Assembly (NCBI GenBank): GCA_030063045.1
Contig: JAQSEB010000161.1
Location: 123,742 to 187,741, forward strand
DNA length: 64,000 bases
DNA from: Pratylenchus scribneri
Lineage: Eukaryota > Nematoda > Chromadorea > Rhabditida > Pratylenchidae
Direction: 5' to 3'
This document shows, in pieces, positions 11,151-25,100 of the stretch (positions are counted from its first letter, which is position 1; every line of letters begins with the position of its first letter). The translations under genes and the position numbers were made by a program. Under the pieces are notes generated by a model. The model did not search any database. It worked only from the letters and a program-made list of their open reading frames with translations, and was not told the DNA's origin.

Positions 11151-12108
11151 TAATTCGATGAATAAAGTAAAGTACCCATCAAATGATTGATTTTTAAAGA
11201 AAAAATTCTTGAATTATTCTTTTTCATTTGTATTTAAAAATCGAAAATATTTTTATTTATTTTTATATACAATATTAGTAGATCGAAAATTTCAATTAAA
11301 AAATTTTCTGAACAAAGGCTAAATTTTTAACACTTAGATATTTTCAATAATAAAATAGAAAGAAATTTCACAAATACTACTTTATATTATGATGAACATT
11401 TAAAATTTATAAATAAATAATAGAATATAATTAGAAATTAATTTCACAAAATTTGCATAATCATTAATCAACCAATAATTCGATATTAATTTTTCTTATT
11501 AATTTCATTGATTGTTTAATTTCTATTCTGATCAAATTTATTTATTCAGAGTTATTGGCATAATTTGACTTGCATTAAAATATTTATAAGCCACTTGCTC
11601 TACGCATTTTTTTCCGAATTTTTCGTTATTTTGATTTTTCCTTCTCTTCTTATTCTAATGAATGATTATAAATTTATTATTAGAAAATACTTATACAGAA
11701 ATGATTATTATCAAATTTTATGCGTCAAACATTCTATTACCGCTATGATTATTTCTATCCATTATTTTTGTGATTTTGATTTCGGTTGGACTGTAAAGGT
11801 TGGCGCCGGTAGAACAATAGTGCAATTGTTTTCATTAGAAATTCGACAAAAATGAAGTACAGACCGAATGAGTGGGAAATGATAGTTCATTATTGCACGA
11901 TATTCACTGCTAAATTTTTAGTTAATTTATTAAATAAATAGCGTAAATTTGAGAAGAAAATTAAATTCAAATTTTTTCTTAAATTATATTTTTTTGCTCT
12001 TTAAAATATTTAAAAAATATTTAAATTTATTTTAGATTAAAATTTTAGGTAATTTACATAGCCGAAATAATTTCTTTCTTTAATTTATTTCATTTTTATA
12101 GATTTTTT
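11151..12108. other. AT-rich intergenic spacer
   Basis: Between convergent genes (PUR-like plus strand, receptor minus strand). A 96-codon plus ORF at 11565-11855 is hydrophobic at first, then polar, with no motif I know; I do not call it a gene. Confidence 0.4.
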
Positions 12109-13310
12109 TCAATCGATTGACCTGCAAAAATAAAGCACTGGAGCATTAGTTGTACCAGCCACTGTAATTAGTTGCGCAAAAAGTCGTAAATAAAAATAAG
12201 ACATTTGTGGATCATTGGTAAGCAAAGGGAGGATAAATTGAGGCCCAAAAGCGCCCATAAAATAAAAGAAGAAATTGACCACTACAATAACAGCCATGGA
12301 TTTATAGAGACGTCTTGTACGGTGAACATCGCCATTGTTGTTATCAGAACAATTTTCAATTTTGGTGTTTTTCACTAAAAATTGTTAATTTTTATAAAAA
12401 TATTTTATATATTTATTATAAAATATTTTATATATAGTAAATATTATTTTTAGATGTTTTTCTAATTAATATTAATTATTTTTATCAATTTCTGATAGAA
12501 TTAAAAAAAAATATAAATTACGTTTGATTGCAATGCCAAGTATAATATATGTAAATATCGTTAACAAGTTCAGAATAATTAGATTATAGCAAGCCCAAGT
12601 TATCAATTCGCTCATAAAATCACCGGGTTCACAATATACATTCCTGAAATTTAAAATATATTTTTGAAATTTAAATTTTATCCCATAGTTCTTACTTATC
12701 TTTATCCAGAAGCACATATTGATAATCAAAATAATTAAATACAAAAATATAGCTGAGCGAAATAAAATTTAATGCCATAACATATTTCTTGTAGCCTGGT
12801 CGCAGAACAAATTGATAGCTATTAAATTTAAATAATTATAAATTAAATATGAATAATATATTCACATTCTTTATAAATTAATTTTAAGAAATTTTTTATT
12901 ATTATAAAAACTTTACAAAATAGGGAATATATAAGCCAGCAAACGATCCAAATCGATGAAGAATATGCAGAAAAATGAATTAAAGCAACCCCAATTTGTT
13001 TGAATGAAAAAAATATAAAAGCAAAGTAGTAAAGAAATTTTGGTATCTATGATAACTAGTATTGTGGGCAAAATGGTAGCAGATTCCAAAGTAAATTCAC
13101 TAAAGGAATAAATGGCTAAAAGAAATCCACAACTATTATGCAAATTTCTGAAGAAAAAATAATAAATATTAATATCTTTTTTTTATTTAAAATATTTTAC
13201 TTATTCTTTATGGTGATCCAAATGACAGCCAAATTAAATATGATTCCCACAATGGAAATTAGTTGTTGAATTAGTGTTATAATGAGAGTGTGAATGTAAA
13301 TTGTATCCAT
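12109..13310 (-). CDS. srsx-like serpentine receptor, five exons
   Basis: Exons (complement): 13201-13310, 12917-13147, 12696-12818, 12522-12643, 12109-12374; total 852 nt, 283 residues plus stop, with all phases consistent and standard GT-AG introns of about 50-150 nt. The protein shows seven hydrophobic segments. After TM3 is FIDLDRLLAYIFPIF, the srsx-type D-R-L-L-A-x-x-F-P signature. Before TM6 is a charged loop (HRTRRLYKS), and TM7 ends NAPVLYFCR, typical of the family. Srsx proteins are orphan chemosensory GPCRs in nematodes. The cytoplasmic tail is very short (SID then stop), whereas I expect a further basic stretch, so the C terminus may be truncated. A TTTTAG just upstream of the ATG could be a trans-splice acceptor. 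Confidence 0.82.
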
Positions 13311-13488
13311 CTACGAATTCAGCTAAAAGAAATACATGAATATATGATAGATAAAAAAATATGGAAATGTCTATTTTAGAGACCGATGCCTACCCTATTC
13401 AAGAAAAAATTTTATATTATACTTTTTTATTTTTTTTGAAGGCTATCAATTTTAAATTAAACGCTTTTATCTTTTCTAAGTTACATTG

Positions 13489-13644
13489 CAGTTTGGCCCC
13501 ACATGGGAAAGGAAAAAGAAATTGATAATTATGATGATTAGGAAGACGATTAAGCTGAGGAAGAATTTCCTCATCATCTTCATCATGATCCTTATCATTA
13601 TCACTATTATCATCTTCTTCCTTTCCCTTGTTGGGGCCAAATTG
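13489..13644. repeat. Imperfect inverted repeat with acidic coding potential
   Basis: The left arm starts CAGTTTGGCCCCACATGGG and the right arm, on the other strand, starts CAATTTGGCCCCAACAAGGG. The arms stay alignable for about 75 bases through purine-rich GAA/GAT sequence and meet near 13566. The right arm on the minus strand could encode an Asp/Glu-rich stretch after FGPNKGK. It may be two inverted copies of a small acidic exon or a foldback element. Confidence 0.55.
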
Positions 13645-14753
13645 TTATAGTACCAAATTTTTTAATAATTCTAATTTTCATAATCTAGGTAGTATAAAAA
13701 ATTTATATAATATTTTAATCAAGAGATTTTTTAAAGAAATGATAATGATAAATTTAATGAAAATGGACTAATTTAACTTTCATAAAATCCAAATGAACAT
13801 TCTTATATGGTTAAATGAAAAATTTTGATACATTTTGCATTTCATTTCTTTTACTTTTAAATTAAAATAAATCAGGCGAACATTTTTAATTCTTCTTTCA
13901 TTTTTAATAAAAAAAATTTATAATTATTAATTGGAAATTCCCCATAGACAATTTTGACGTAATTAATTAAAATATCATACAATTTTAACTTATTTGCCAC
14001 AAATTTATTCGACAATTTTTGTTGCAAGTAAAAATTAAATGAGCAAATTAGATAGGCTAGACTTAATTTTATTTCTTGGGATATTAAATTCCTACCCTGG
14101 CCCATTCCTAGAGGAGCTTTTCATCATTTTGTGTTGGTGTTCATTGGCGGTGTGTGGTGTGCTTTTATTTCCTCATTCCCATTGCGTGATGGGAAAATCG
14201 GCTTGTTTGAATCCAGTACTTCCCGGCTCCCAGGTACCATTGCTCCCCGTGATCTAGTGCTTGATTACACCCATTGTTTTATGAGACCAAAAAATCGATA
14301 TTTTCGGTACTATCATTTTTTCTCTTTGGCATAAAATATTCTTTTTACGCTTTTTTAGTTAAGGACATAGCATCGTTTTTTATGTCCACATTCAACATTC
14401 CACATATGGGATAACTACAGTATAGCCGAAGTGTGATTCCGGGGTCATACGATCTACCATTCGATTCCTCTCATCGAGCTTAGTTAGTTCAACGGTACCA
14501 AAATTAAGTCCCGGACTAAACAGGCTCAAAAGTTATGATCTCATGAAAATCGAAAAAGTACTTGGTCCTCCCCCCTATGGGTCGAAAGAGGAAAAATTTT
14601 TGAAAATTTTTTTCGCTCAAATTATACCTCAATCAACGCTTCTCGATGAGAGAAGATCAAATCTACCATCGATTTCGTATTAAACTCAAAACTAAGAAAG
14701 TTATGGTTATTTTAGTCTCGCTAGAATATTTTGGAACTGCGGAGGTAATGTAA
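13645..14753. other. Spacer with GC-richer unassigned patch
   Basis: 13645-14035 is AT-rich. 14090-14280 is GC-richer and open in two plus-strand frames (ORFs of 72 and 67 codons), but neither has a motif I recognise. 14390-14750 is mixed-composition sequence without ORFs, possibly old transposon DNA. Confidence 0.35.
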
Positions 14754-14865
14754 GAAGGGACTCCAGTGTGGCGTAGCCGTAGCGACGACCCGGACCACGG
14801 CGAGCGCTAGCGAGCTAAGTGATCCGTGAGGAGCGAAGGCGGAGCACACGTAGGAGTCCCTTCTG
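14753..14865. mobile_element. GC-rich foldback element (about 112 bp)
   Basis: Perfect 12-bp terminal inverted repeats AGAAGGGACTCC and GGAGTCCCTTCT enclose a GC-rich core with further complementary segments (gtgtg/cacac, then cgtagc- and gctcc-rich stretches, central agcgct). It stands out sharply from the 20-30% GC surroundings. It could be a MITE, a foldback element, or a structured RNA; no ORF or transposase is present. Confidence 0.5.
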
Positions 14866-15700
14866 AAATGCCCACCGGAGCAGTTCCAATCCGTATTTCT
14901 TTTGCGCGACTGTATCTTTTTTTGAATTTTATGCGAAATCGATTGTCGAGGATTAAATTAGGGATAAATTTGGGAGAGGAACAATGTCCTTTATCAATCA
15001 CTCAACAATATCCAAAACCAATCAATTCTTTGAAGTCAAATTCAATTAGGGCTGAATAATAACTGACAATGCAGCTATTATTAGGAATTGATTGGGTTTA
15101 TTTGAACGACGAAATGATCCGGCAAAATGAGAAATATTGGGTTGGAAATTAGGCAATGCTAATTCCGGTTCAGGCCAAATATATGAGTGAAATTCGGATG
15201 GCAATTAGACAATGCTAATTCCGGGATTGAGGCGAATGAAATGTGTGAAAATACACGAAATTGGATTGAATAAATATTCAATAAAATTACCCTCAAAATT
15301 CGGTCTTATTGAACTAAGGGGATTAAAGTCCTAAGGCAAAATCTTGGGTGCCTAAAGGAATGTCAAATAAGTTGAAATTCGGCTTAATCGTCGGCCTTAT
15401 TTCAGCTAATCGTGGGCTAACTTATTTGTGGGTTTATAGGATTCAATTTGGGAATCTAAGACTTAATCTTCAGCCTAGGATTCAACTAATCTTCGGTTCC
15501 AAATTGGGTGCAAATTAGCTAGAATTGGACTTAATCTTCGGCCCTAATTCTTAGTGATCTTGGCTTAACTAATTTGGGAAACAGGACAAAAAATATTATA
15601 AAAATATTTATTTGAGGCCGTTTAAGCAGAAAATGCTATATCGATATTCGATGTGTTGAATGTGAATGGAATGAAAAATCGGTCCTTGGGGGGAATCATC
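14866..15700. repeat. Degenerate short-repeat region, probable retroelement debris
   Basis: Contains a near-exact direct repeat aattaggcaatgctaattcc at 15147 and 15203 (period 56), then loosely repeated acttaatcttcggccctaa-type units between 15360 and 15560. Composition is intermediate and resembles the LTR-like block to its right. No gene is supported. Confidence 0.4.
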
Positions 15701-15972
15701 TTTTCCTCTCATTCATCCATTCCATAATTGTGTTGTAAAGCGGGAAATGTATGGGAAAGGCCAAGTCGCCGCTGAGAAGGGCAAAGAGAAAGGCCAAGAG
15801 GAATGGATGGGCAAAGTGATTGGGGCCAAAGGGCAAAGAGGCATTGGTGGGGCACTGAAGGGGGCAATGTTGAGGGCTAAAATGGGAATTATTGGCCCAA
15901 TCAATGTTGGGAATATTATTGAATAAATGATTGGGTCAATGCCCAAAAAACATGAAAAGATCGCGAATCCGC
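15700..15972 (-). mobile_element. LTR remnant, minus strand (left boundary unknown)
   Basis: On the minus strand the sequence AAAAAGGGGAG, a polypurine tract, runs straight into TGTCGCGGATTCGCGATC, a TG-type LTR start, near 15972. The following block has GC-richer, purine-biased composition like the intact LTRs at 39143 and 43774, although it is not the same sequence. I cannot place the other end. Confidence 0.45.
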
Positions 15973-16145
15973 GACACTCCCCTTTTTAAAAAAGATTAAT
16001 TAATTATGGTCAATGCCAAAAAATATCGCAATCCGCGACACTCCCCTTTTCAAAAAGTTTAATTGCCTTCGTATCTTCATCCGCTTTAACATGCTCTTCA
16101 TTTTCTGCGCTCAATGGCGCTGATTTTGATATTCGCTGATCTGTC
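15973..16145 (-). pseudogene. 3' tip of a retroelement ORF with a second PPT-LTR junction
   Basis: A minus-strand frame from about 16145 to 16010 encodes a polar tail (SAENEEHVKADEDTKAIKLF) and reads through a second PPT and LTR-start copy, GAAAAGGGGAGTGTCGCGG, near 16040. This junction duplicates the one at about 15972 over roughly 45-60 bp. The coding sequence is cut at 16145 by the first satellite monomer. It is probably the 3' end of a pol-type ORF, but too little is left to name it. Confidence 0.4.
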
Positions 16146-19100
16146 ATTTTATGACTTAGGTTTTGAACTTTTTGGAATTTTTTTATATCCATCGTATTCT
16201 CCATCAAATTCTACAGGCGAACGTCACTTTATTTTTATTCAATTCCTAAATATTGATTTTTTTATGAATTTTTAAATATATTATATCTATATATGGGGTA
16301 TTTTAGGGGTATGAAACATTTTATGGCCTAGATTTTGAACTTTTTGGAATTTTTTTATATCCATCGTATTCTCCATCAAATTCTACAGGCGAACGTCACT
16401 TTATTTTTATTCAATTCCTAAATATTGATTTTTTTATGAATTTTTAAATATATAATAGCCATATATGAGGTATTTAAGGGGTATGAAACATTTTATGACC
16501 TAGGTTTTGAATTTTTTGGAATTTTTTTATATCCATCGTATTCTCCATCAAATTCTACAGGCGAATGTCAGTTTATTTTTATTCAATTCATCCATATTGA
16601 TTTTTCATGAATTTTTAAATATATAATAGCCATATATGGGGTATTTAAGGGGTATGAAACATTTTATGACCTAGGTTTTGAACTTTTTGGAATTTTTTTA
16701 TTTCCATCGTATTCTCCATCAAATTCTACAGGCGAACGTCACTTTATTTTTATTCAATTCATCCATATTGATTTTTCATGAATTTTTTAATATATAATAG
16801 CCATATATGAGGTATTTAAGGGGTATGAAACATTTTATGACCTAGGTTTTGAATTTTTTGGAATTTTTTATATCCATCGTATTCTCCATCAAATTCTACA
16901 GGCGAATGTCAGTTTATTTTTATTCAATTCATCCATATTGATTTTTCATGAATTTTTAAATATATAATAGCCATATATGGGGTATTTAAGGGGTATGAAA
17001 CATTTTATGACCTAAGTTTTGAACTTTTTGGAATTTTTTTATTTCCATCGTATTCTCCATCAAATTCTACAGGCGAACGTCAATTTATTTTTATTCATTC
17101 CTCCATATTGATTTTTCATAAATTTTTGAATATATAATAGCCATGGGGTATTTAAGGGGTATGAAACATTTTATGGCCTAGATTTTGAACTTTTGAAATT
17201 TTTTTATTTCCATCGTATTCTCCATCAAATTCTACAGGCGAACGTCACATTATTTTTATTCAATTCTTCCATATTTTTTTTTCATGAATTTTTAAATATA
17301 TAATAGCCATATATGGGGTATTTAAGGGGTATGAAACATTTTATGACCTAGGTTTTGAACTTTTTGGAATTTTTTTATATCCATCGTATTCTTCATCAAA
17401 TTCTACAGGCGAACGTCACATTATTTTTATTCAATTCATCCATATTGATTTTTCATAAATTTTTGAATATATAATAGCCATATATGGGGTATTTAAGGGG
17501 TATGAAACATTTTATGACCTAGGTTTTGAACTTTTTGGAATTTTTTTATTTCCATCGTATTCTCCATCAAATTCTACAGGCGAACGTCACTTTATTTTTA
17601 TTCAATTCATCCATATTGATTTTTCATGAATTTTTTAATATATAATAGCCATATATGAGGTATTTAAGGGGTATGAAACATTTTATGACCTAGGTTTTGA
17701 ATTTTTTGGAATTTTTTATATCCATCGTATTCTCCATCAAATTCTACAGGCGAATGTCAGTTTATTTTTATTCAATTCATCCATATTGATTTTTCATGAA
17801 TTTTTAAATATATAATAGCCATATATGGGGTATTTAAGGGGTATGAAACATTTTATGACCTAGGTTTTGAACTTTTTGGAATTTTTTTATTTCCATCGTA
17901 TTCTCCATCAAATTCTACAGGCGAACGTCAATTTATTTTTATTCATTCCTCCATATTGATTTTTCATAAATTTTTGAATATATAATAGCCATATATGGGG
18001 TATTTAAGGGGTATGAAACATTTTATGGCCTAGATTTTGAACTTTTGAAATTTTTTTATTTCCATCGTATTCTCCATCAAATTCTACAGGCGAACGTCAC
18101 ATTATTTTTATTCAATTCTTCCATATTTTTTTTTCATGAATTTTTAAATATATAATAGCCATATATGGGGTATTTAAGGGGTATGAAACATTTTATGACC
18201 TAGGTTTTGAACTTTTTGGAATTTTTTTATATCCATCGTATTCTTCATCAAATTCTACAGGCGAATGTCAGTTTATTTTTATTCAATTCATCCATATTGA
18301 TTTTTCATGAATTTTTAAATATATAATAGCCATATATGGGGTATTTAAGGGGTATGAAACATTTTATGACCTAGGTTTTGAACTTTTTGGAATTTTTTTA
18401 TATCCATCGTATTCTCCATCAAATTCTACAGGCGAATGTCAGTTTATTTTTATTCAATTCATCCATATTGATTTTTCATGAATTTTTAAATATATAAAAG
18501 CCATATATGGGGTATTTAAGGGGTATGAAACATTTTATGACCTAGGTTTTGAACTTTTTGGAATTTTTTTATATCCATCGTATTCTCCATCAAATTCTAC
18601 AGGCGAACGTCACTTTATTTTTATTCAATTCCTAAATATTGATTTTTCATAAATTTTTGAATATATAATAGCCATATATGGGGTATTTAAGGGGTATGAA
18701 ACATTTTATGACCTAGGTTTTGAACTTTTTGGAATTTTTTTATATCCATCGTATTCTCCATCAAATTCTACAGGCGAATGTCAGTTTATTTTTATTCAAT
18801 TCATCCATATTGATTTTTCATGAATTTTTAAATATATAATAGCCATATATGGGGTATTTAAGGGGTATGAAACATTTTATGACCTAGGTTTTGAACTTTT
18901 TGGAATTTTTTTATATCCATCGTATTCTCCATCAAATTCTACAGGCGAATGTCAGTTTATTTTTATTCAATTCATCCATATTGATTTTTCATGAATTTTT
19001 AAATATATAAAAGCCATATATGGGGTATTTAAGGGGTATGAAACATTTTATGACCTAGGTTTTGAACTTTTTGGAATTTTTTTATATCCATCGTATTCTC

Positions 19101-22100
19101 CATCAAATTCTACAGGCGAACGTCACTTTATTTTTATTCAATTCCTAAATATTGATTTTTCATAAATTTTTGAATATATAATAGCCATATATGGGGTATT
19201 TAAGGGGTATGAAACATTTTATGGCCTAGATTTTGAACTTTTTGGAATTTTTTTTATATCCATCGTATTCTTCATCAAATTCTACAGGCGAATGTCAGTT
19301 TATTTTTATTCAATTCATCCATATTGATTTTTCATGAATTTTTAAATATATAATAGCCATATATGGGGTATTTAAGGGGTATGAAACATTTTATGACCTA
19401 GGTTTTGAACTTTTTGAAATTTTTTTATTTCCATCGTATTCTCCATCAAATTCTACAGGCGAACGTCACATTATTTTTATTCAATTCCTAAATATTGATT
19501 TTTCATGAATTTTTAAATATATAAAAGCCATATATGGGGTATTTAAGGGGTGTGAAACATTTTATGACCTAGGTTTTGAACTTTTTGGAATTTTTTTATA
19601 TCCATCGTATTCTCCATCAAATTCTACAGGCGAATGTCAGTTTATTTTTATTCAATTCATCCATATTGATTTTTCATGAATTTTTAAATATATAATAGCC
19701 ATATATGGGGTATTTAAGGGGTATGAAACATTTTATGGCCTAGATTTTGAACTTTTTGGAATTTTTTTATTTCCATCGTATTCTCCATCAAATTCTACAG
19801 GCGAACGTCACTTTATTTTTATTCAATTCCTAAATATTGATTTTTTTATGAATTTTTAAATATATAATAGCCATATATGAGGTATTTAAGGGGTATGAAA
19901 CATTTTATGACCTAGGTTTTGAATTTTTTGGAATTTTTTTATATCCATCGTATTCTCCATCAAATTCTACAGGCGAATGTCAGTTTATTTTTATTCAATT
20001 CATCCATATTGATTTTTCATGAATTTTTAAATATATAATAGCCATATATGGGGTATTTAAGGGGTATGAAACATTTTATGACCTAGGTTTTGAACTTTTT
20101 GGAATTTTTTTATTTCCATCGTATTCTCCATCAATTTCTACAGGCGAACGTCACTTTATTTTTATTCAATTCATCCATATTGATTTTTCATGAATTTTTA
20201 AATATATAATAGCCATATATGGGGTATTTAAGGGGTATGAAACATTTTATGACCTAGGTTTTGAACTTTTTGGAATTTTTTTATTTCCATCGTATTCTCT
20301 ATCAAATTCTACAGGCGAACGTCAATTTATTTTTATTCATTCCTCCATATTGATTTTTCATAAATTTTTGAATATATAATAGCCATATATGGGGTATTTA
20401 AGGGGTATGAAACATTTTATGGACTAGATTTTGAACTTTTTGAAATTTTTTTATTTCCATCGTATTCTCCATCAAATTCTACAGGCGAATGTCAGTTTAT
20501 TTTTATTCAATTCATCCATATTTATTTTTCATGAATTTTTAAATATATAATAGCCATATATAGGGTATTTAAGGGGTATGAAACATTTTATGACCTAGGT
20601 TTTGAACTTTTTGGAATTTTTTTATATCCATCGTATTCTCCATCAAATTCTACAGGCGAATGTCAGTTTATTTTTATTCAATTCATCCATATTGATTTTT
20701 CATGAATTTTTAAATATATAAAAGCCATATATGGGGTATTTAAGGGGTATGAAACATTTTATGACTTAGGTTTTGAACTTTTTGGAATTTTTTTATATCC
20801 ATCGTATTCTCCATCAAATTCTACAGGCGAACGTCACTTTATTTTTATTCAATTCCTAAATATTGATTTTTCATGAATTTTTAAATATATAAAAGCCATA
20901 TATGGGGTATTTAAGGGGTGTGAAACATTTTATGACCTAGGTTTTGAACTTTTTGGAATTTTTTTATATCCATCGTATTCTCCATCAAATTCTACAGGCG
21001 AATGTCAGTTTATTTTTATTCAATTCATCCATATTGATTTTTCATGAATTTTTAAATATATAATAGCCATATATGGGGTATTTAAGGGGTATGAAACATT
21101 TTATGACCTAGGTTTTGAACTTTTTGGAATTTTTTTATTTCCATCGTATTCTCCATCAATTTCTACAGGCGAACGTCACTTTATTTTTATTCAATTCATC
21201 CATATTGATTTTTCATGAATTTTTAAATATATAAAAGCCATATATGGGGTATTTAAGGGGTGTGAAACATTTTATGACCTAGGTTTTGAACTTTTTGGAA
21301 TTTTTTTATATCCATCGTATTCTCCATCAAATTCTACAGGCGAACGTCACTTTATTTTTATTCAATTCCTAAATATTGATTTTTCATAAATTTTTGAATA
21401 TATAATAGCCATATATGGGGTATTTAAGGGGTATGAAACATTTTATGGCCTAGATTTTGAACTTTTTGGAATTTTTTTATATCCATCGTATTCTCCATCA
21501 AATTCTACAGGCGAACGTCACATTATTTTTATTCAATTCTTCCATATTTATTTTTCATGAATTTTTAAATATATAATAGCCATATATGGGGTATTTAAGG
21601 GGTATGAAACATTTTATGACCTAGATTTTGAACTTTTTGGAATTTTTTTTATATCCATCGTATTCTTCATCAAATTCTACAGGCGAATGTCACATTATTT
21701 TTATTCAATTCATCCATATTTATTTTTCATGAATTTTTAAATATATAATAGCCATATATGGGGTATTTAAGGGGTATGAAACATTTTATGACCTAGGTTT
21801 TGAACTTTTTGGAATTTTTTTATATCCATCGTATTCTCCATCAAATTCTACAGGCGAACGTCACATTATTTTTATTCAATTCTTCCATATTTATTTTTCA
21901 TGAATTTTTAAATATATAATAGCCATATATGGGGTATTTAAGGGGTATGAAACATTTTATGACCTAGATTTTGAACTTTTTGGAATTTTTTTATATCCAT
22001 CGTATTCTTCATCAAATTCTACAGGCGAACGTCACATTATTTTTATTCAATTCTTCCATATTTATTTTTCATGAATTTTTAAATATATAATAGCCATATA

Positions 22101-25100
22101 TGGGGTATTTAAGGGGTATGAAACATTTTATGACCTAGGTTTTGAACTTTTTGGAATTTTTTTATATCCATCGTATTCTCCATCAAATTCTACAGGCGAA
22201 CGTCACTTTATTTTTATTCAATTCCTAAATATTGATTTTTCATAAATTTTTGAATATATAATAGCCATATATGGGGTATTTAAGGGGTATGAAACATTTT
22301 ATGGCCTAGATTTTGAACTTTTTGGAATTTTTTTATATCCATCGTATTCTCCATCAAATTCTACAGGCGAACGTCACATTATTTTTATTCAATTCTTCCA
22401 TATTTATTTTTCATGAATTTTTAAATATATAATAGCCATATATGGGGTATTTAAGGGGTATGAAACATTTTATGACCTAGATTTTGAACTTTTTGGAATT
22501 TTTTTATATCCATCGTATTCTCCATCAAATTCTACAGGCGAATGTCAGTTTATTTTTATTCAATTCATCCATATTGATTTTTCATGAATTTTTAAATATA
22601 TAATAGCCATATATGGGGTATTTAAGGGGTATGAAACATTTTATGACCTAGATTTTGAACTTTTTGGAATTTTTTTATTTCCATCGTATTCTCCATCAAA
22701 TTCTACAGGCGAACGTCAGTTTATTTTTATTCAATTCCTAAATATTGATTTTTCATAAATTTTTGAATATATAATAGCCATATATGGGGTATTTAAGGGG
22801 TGTGAAACATTTTATGACCTAGGTTTTGAACTTTTTGGAATTTTTTTATATCCATCGTATTCTCCATCAAATTCTACAGGCGAACGTCACTTTATTTTTA
22901 TTCAATTCCTAAATATTGATTTTTCATAAATTTTTGAATATATAATAGCCATATATGGGGTATTTAAGGGGTATGAAACATTTTATGGCCTAGATTTTGA
23001 ACTTTTTGGAATTTTTTTATATCCATCGTATTCTCCATCAAATTCTACAGGCGAACGTCACATTATTTTTATTCAATTCTTCCATATTTATTTTTCATGA
23101 ATTTTTAAATATATAATAGCCATATATGGGGTATTTAAGGGGTATGAAACATTTTATGACCTAGATTTTGAACTTTTTGGAATTTTTTTTATATCCATCG
23201 TATTCTTCATCAAATTCTACAGGCGAATGTCACATTATTTTTATTCAATTCATCCATATTTATTTTTCATGAATTTTTAAATATATAATAGCCATATATG
23301 GGGTATTTAAGGGGTATGAAACATTTTATGACCTAGGTTTTGAACTTTTTGGAATTTTTTTATATCCATCGTATTCTCCATCAAATTCTACAGGCGAACG
23401 TCACATTATTTTTATTCAATTCTTCCATATTTATTTTTCATGAATTTTTAAATATATAATAGCCATATATGGGGTATTTAAGGGGTATGAAACATTTTAT
23501 GACCTAGATTTTGAACTTTTTGGAATTTTTTTATATCCATCGTATTCTTCATCAAATTCTACAGGCGAACGTCACATTATTTTTATTCAATTCTTCCATA
23601 TTTATTTTTCATGAATTTTTAAATATATAATAGCCATATATGGGGTATTTAAGGGGTATGAAACATTTTATGACCTAGGTTTTGAACTTTTTGGAATTTT
23701 TTTATATCCATCGTATTCTCCATCAAATTCTACAGGCGAACGTCACTTTATTTTTATTCAATTCCTAAATATTGATTTTTCATAAATTTTTGAATATATA
23801 ATAGCCATATATGGGGTATTTAAGGGGTATGAAACATTTTATGGCCTAGATTTTGAACTTTTTGGAATTTTTTTATATCCATCGTATTCTCCATCAAATT
23901 CTACAGGCGAACGTCACATTATTTTTATTCAATTCTTCCATATTTATTTTTCATGAATTTTTAAATATATAATAGCCATATATGGGGTATTTAAGGGGTA
24001 TGAAACATTTTATGGCCTAGATTTTGAACTTTTTGGAATTTTTTTATATCCATCGTATTCTCCATCAAATTCTACAGGCGAACGTCACATTATTTTTATT
24101 CAATTCATCCATATTTATTTTTCATGAATTTTTAAATATATAATAGCCATATATGGGGTATTTAAGGGGTATGAAACATTTTATGACCTAGGTTTTGAAC
24201 TTTTTGGAATTTTTTTATATCCATCGTATTCTCCATCAAATTCTACAGGCGAACGTCACATTATTTTTATTCAATTCTTCCATATTTATTTTTCATGAAT
24301 TTTTAAATATATAATAGCCATATATGGGGTATTTAAGGGGTATGAAACATTTTATGACCTAGATTTTGAACTTTTTGGAATTTTTTTTATATCCATCGTA
24401 TTCTTCATCAAATTCTACAGGCGAATGTCAGTTTATTTTTATTCAATTCATCCATATTGATTTTTCATGAATTTTTAAATATATAATAGCCATATATGGG
24501 GTATTTAAGGGGTATGAAACATTTTATGACTTAGGTTTTGAACTTTTTGAAATTTTTTTATTTCCATCGTATTCTCCATCAAATTCTACAGGCGAACGTC
24601 ACATTATTTTTATTCAATTCTTCCATATTTATTTTTCATGAATTTTTAAATATATAATAGCCATATATAGGGTATTTAAGGGGTATGAAACATTTTATGA
24701 CCTAGGTTTTGAACTTTTTGGAATTTTTTTATATCCATCGTATTCTTCATCAAATTCTACAGGCGAATGTCAGTTTATTTTTATTCAATTCATCCATATT
24801 GATTTTTCATGAATTTTTAAATATATAATAGCCATATATGGGGTATTTAAGGGGTATGAAACATTTTATGACCTAGGTTTTGAACTTTTTGGAATTTTTT
24901 TATGTCCATCGTATTCTCCATCAAATTCTACAGGCGAATGTCAGTTTATTTTTTTTTTCAATTCTTCCATATTGATTTTTCATGAATTTTTAAATATATA
25001 ATAGCCATATATGGGGTATTTAAGGGGTATGAAACATTTTATGACCTAGGTTTTGAACTTTTTGGAATTTTTTTATTTCCATCGTATTCTTCATCAAATT

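Noticed and set aside
14039..14334. tRNA-like or coding patch
   Set aside because: A tttgaatcc resembles a T-arm, but no cloverleaf with a matching acceptor stem can be drawn, and the ORFs lack motifs.
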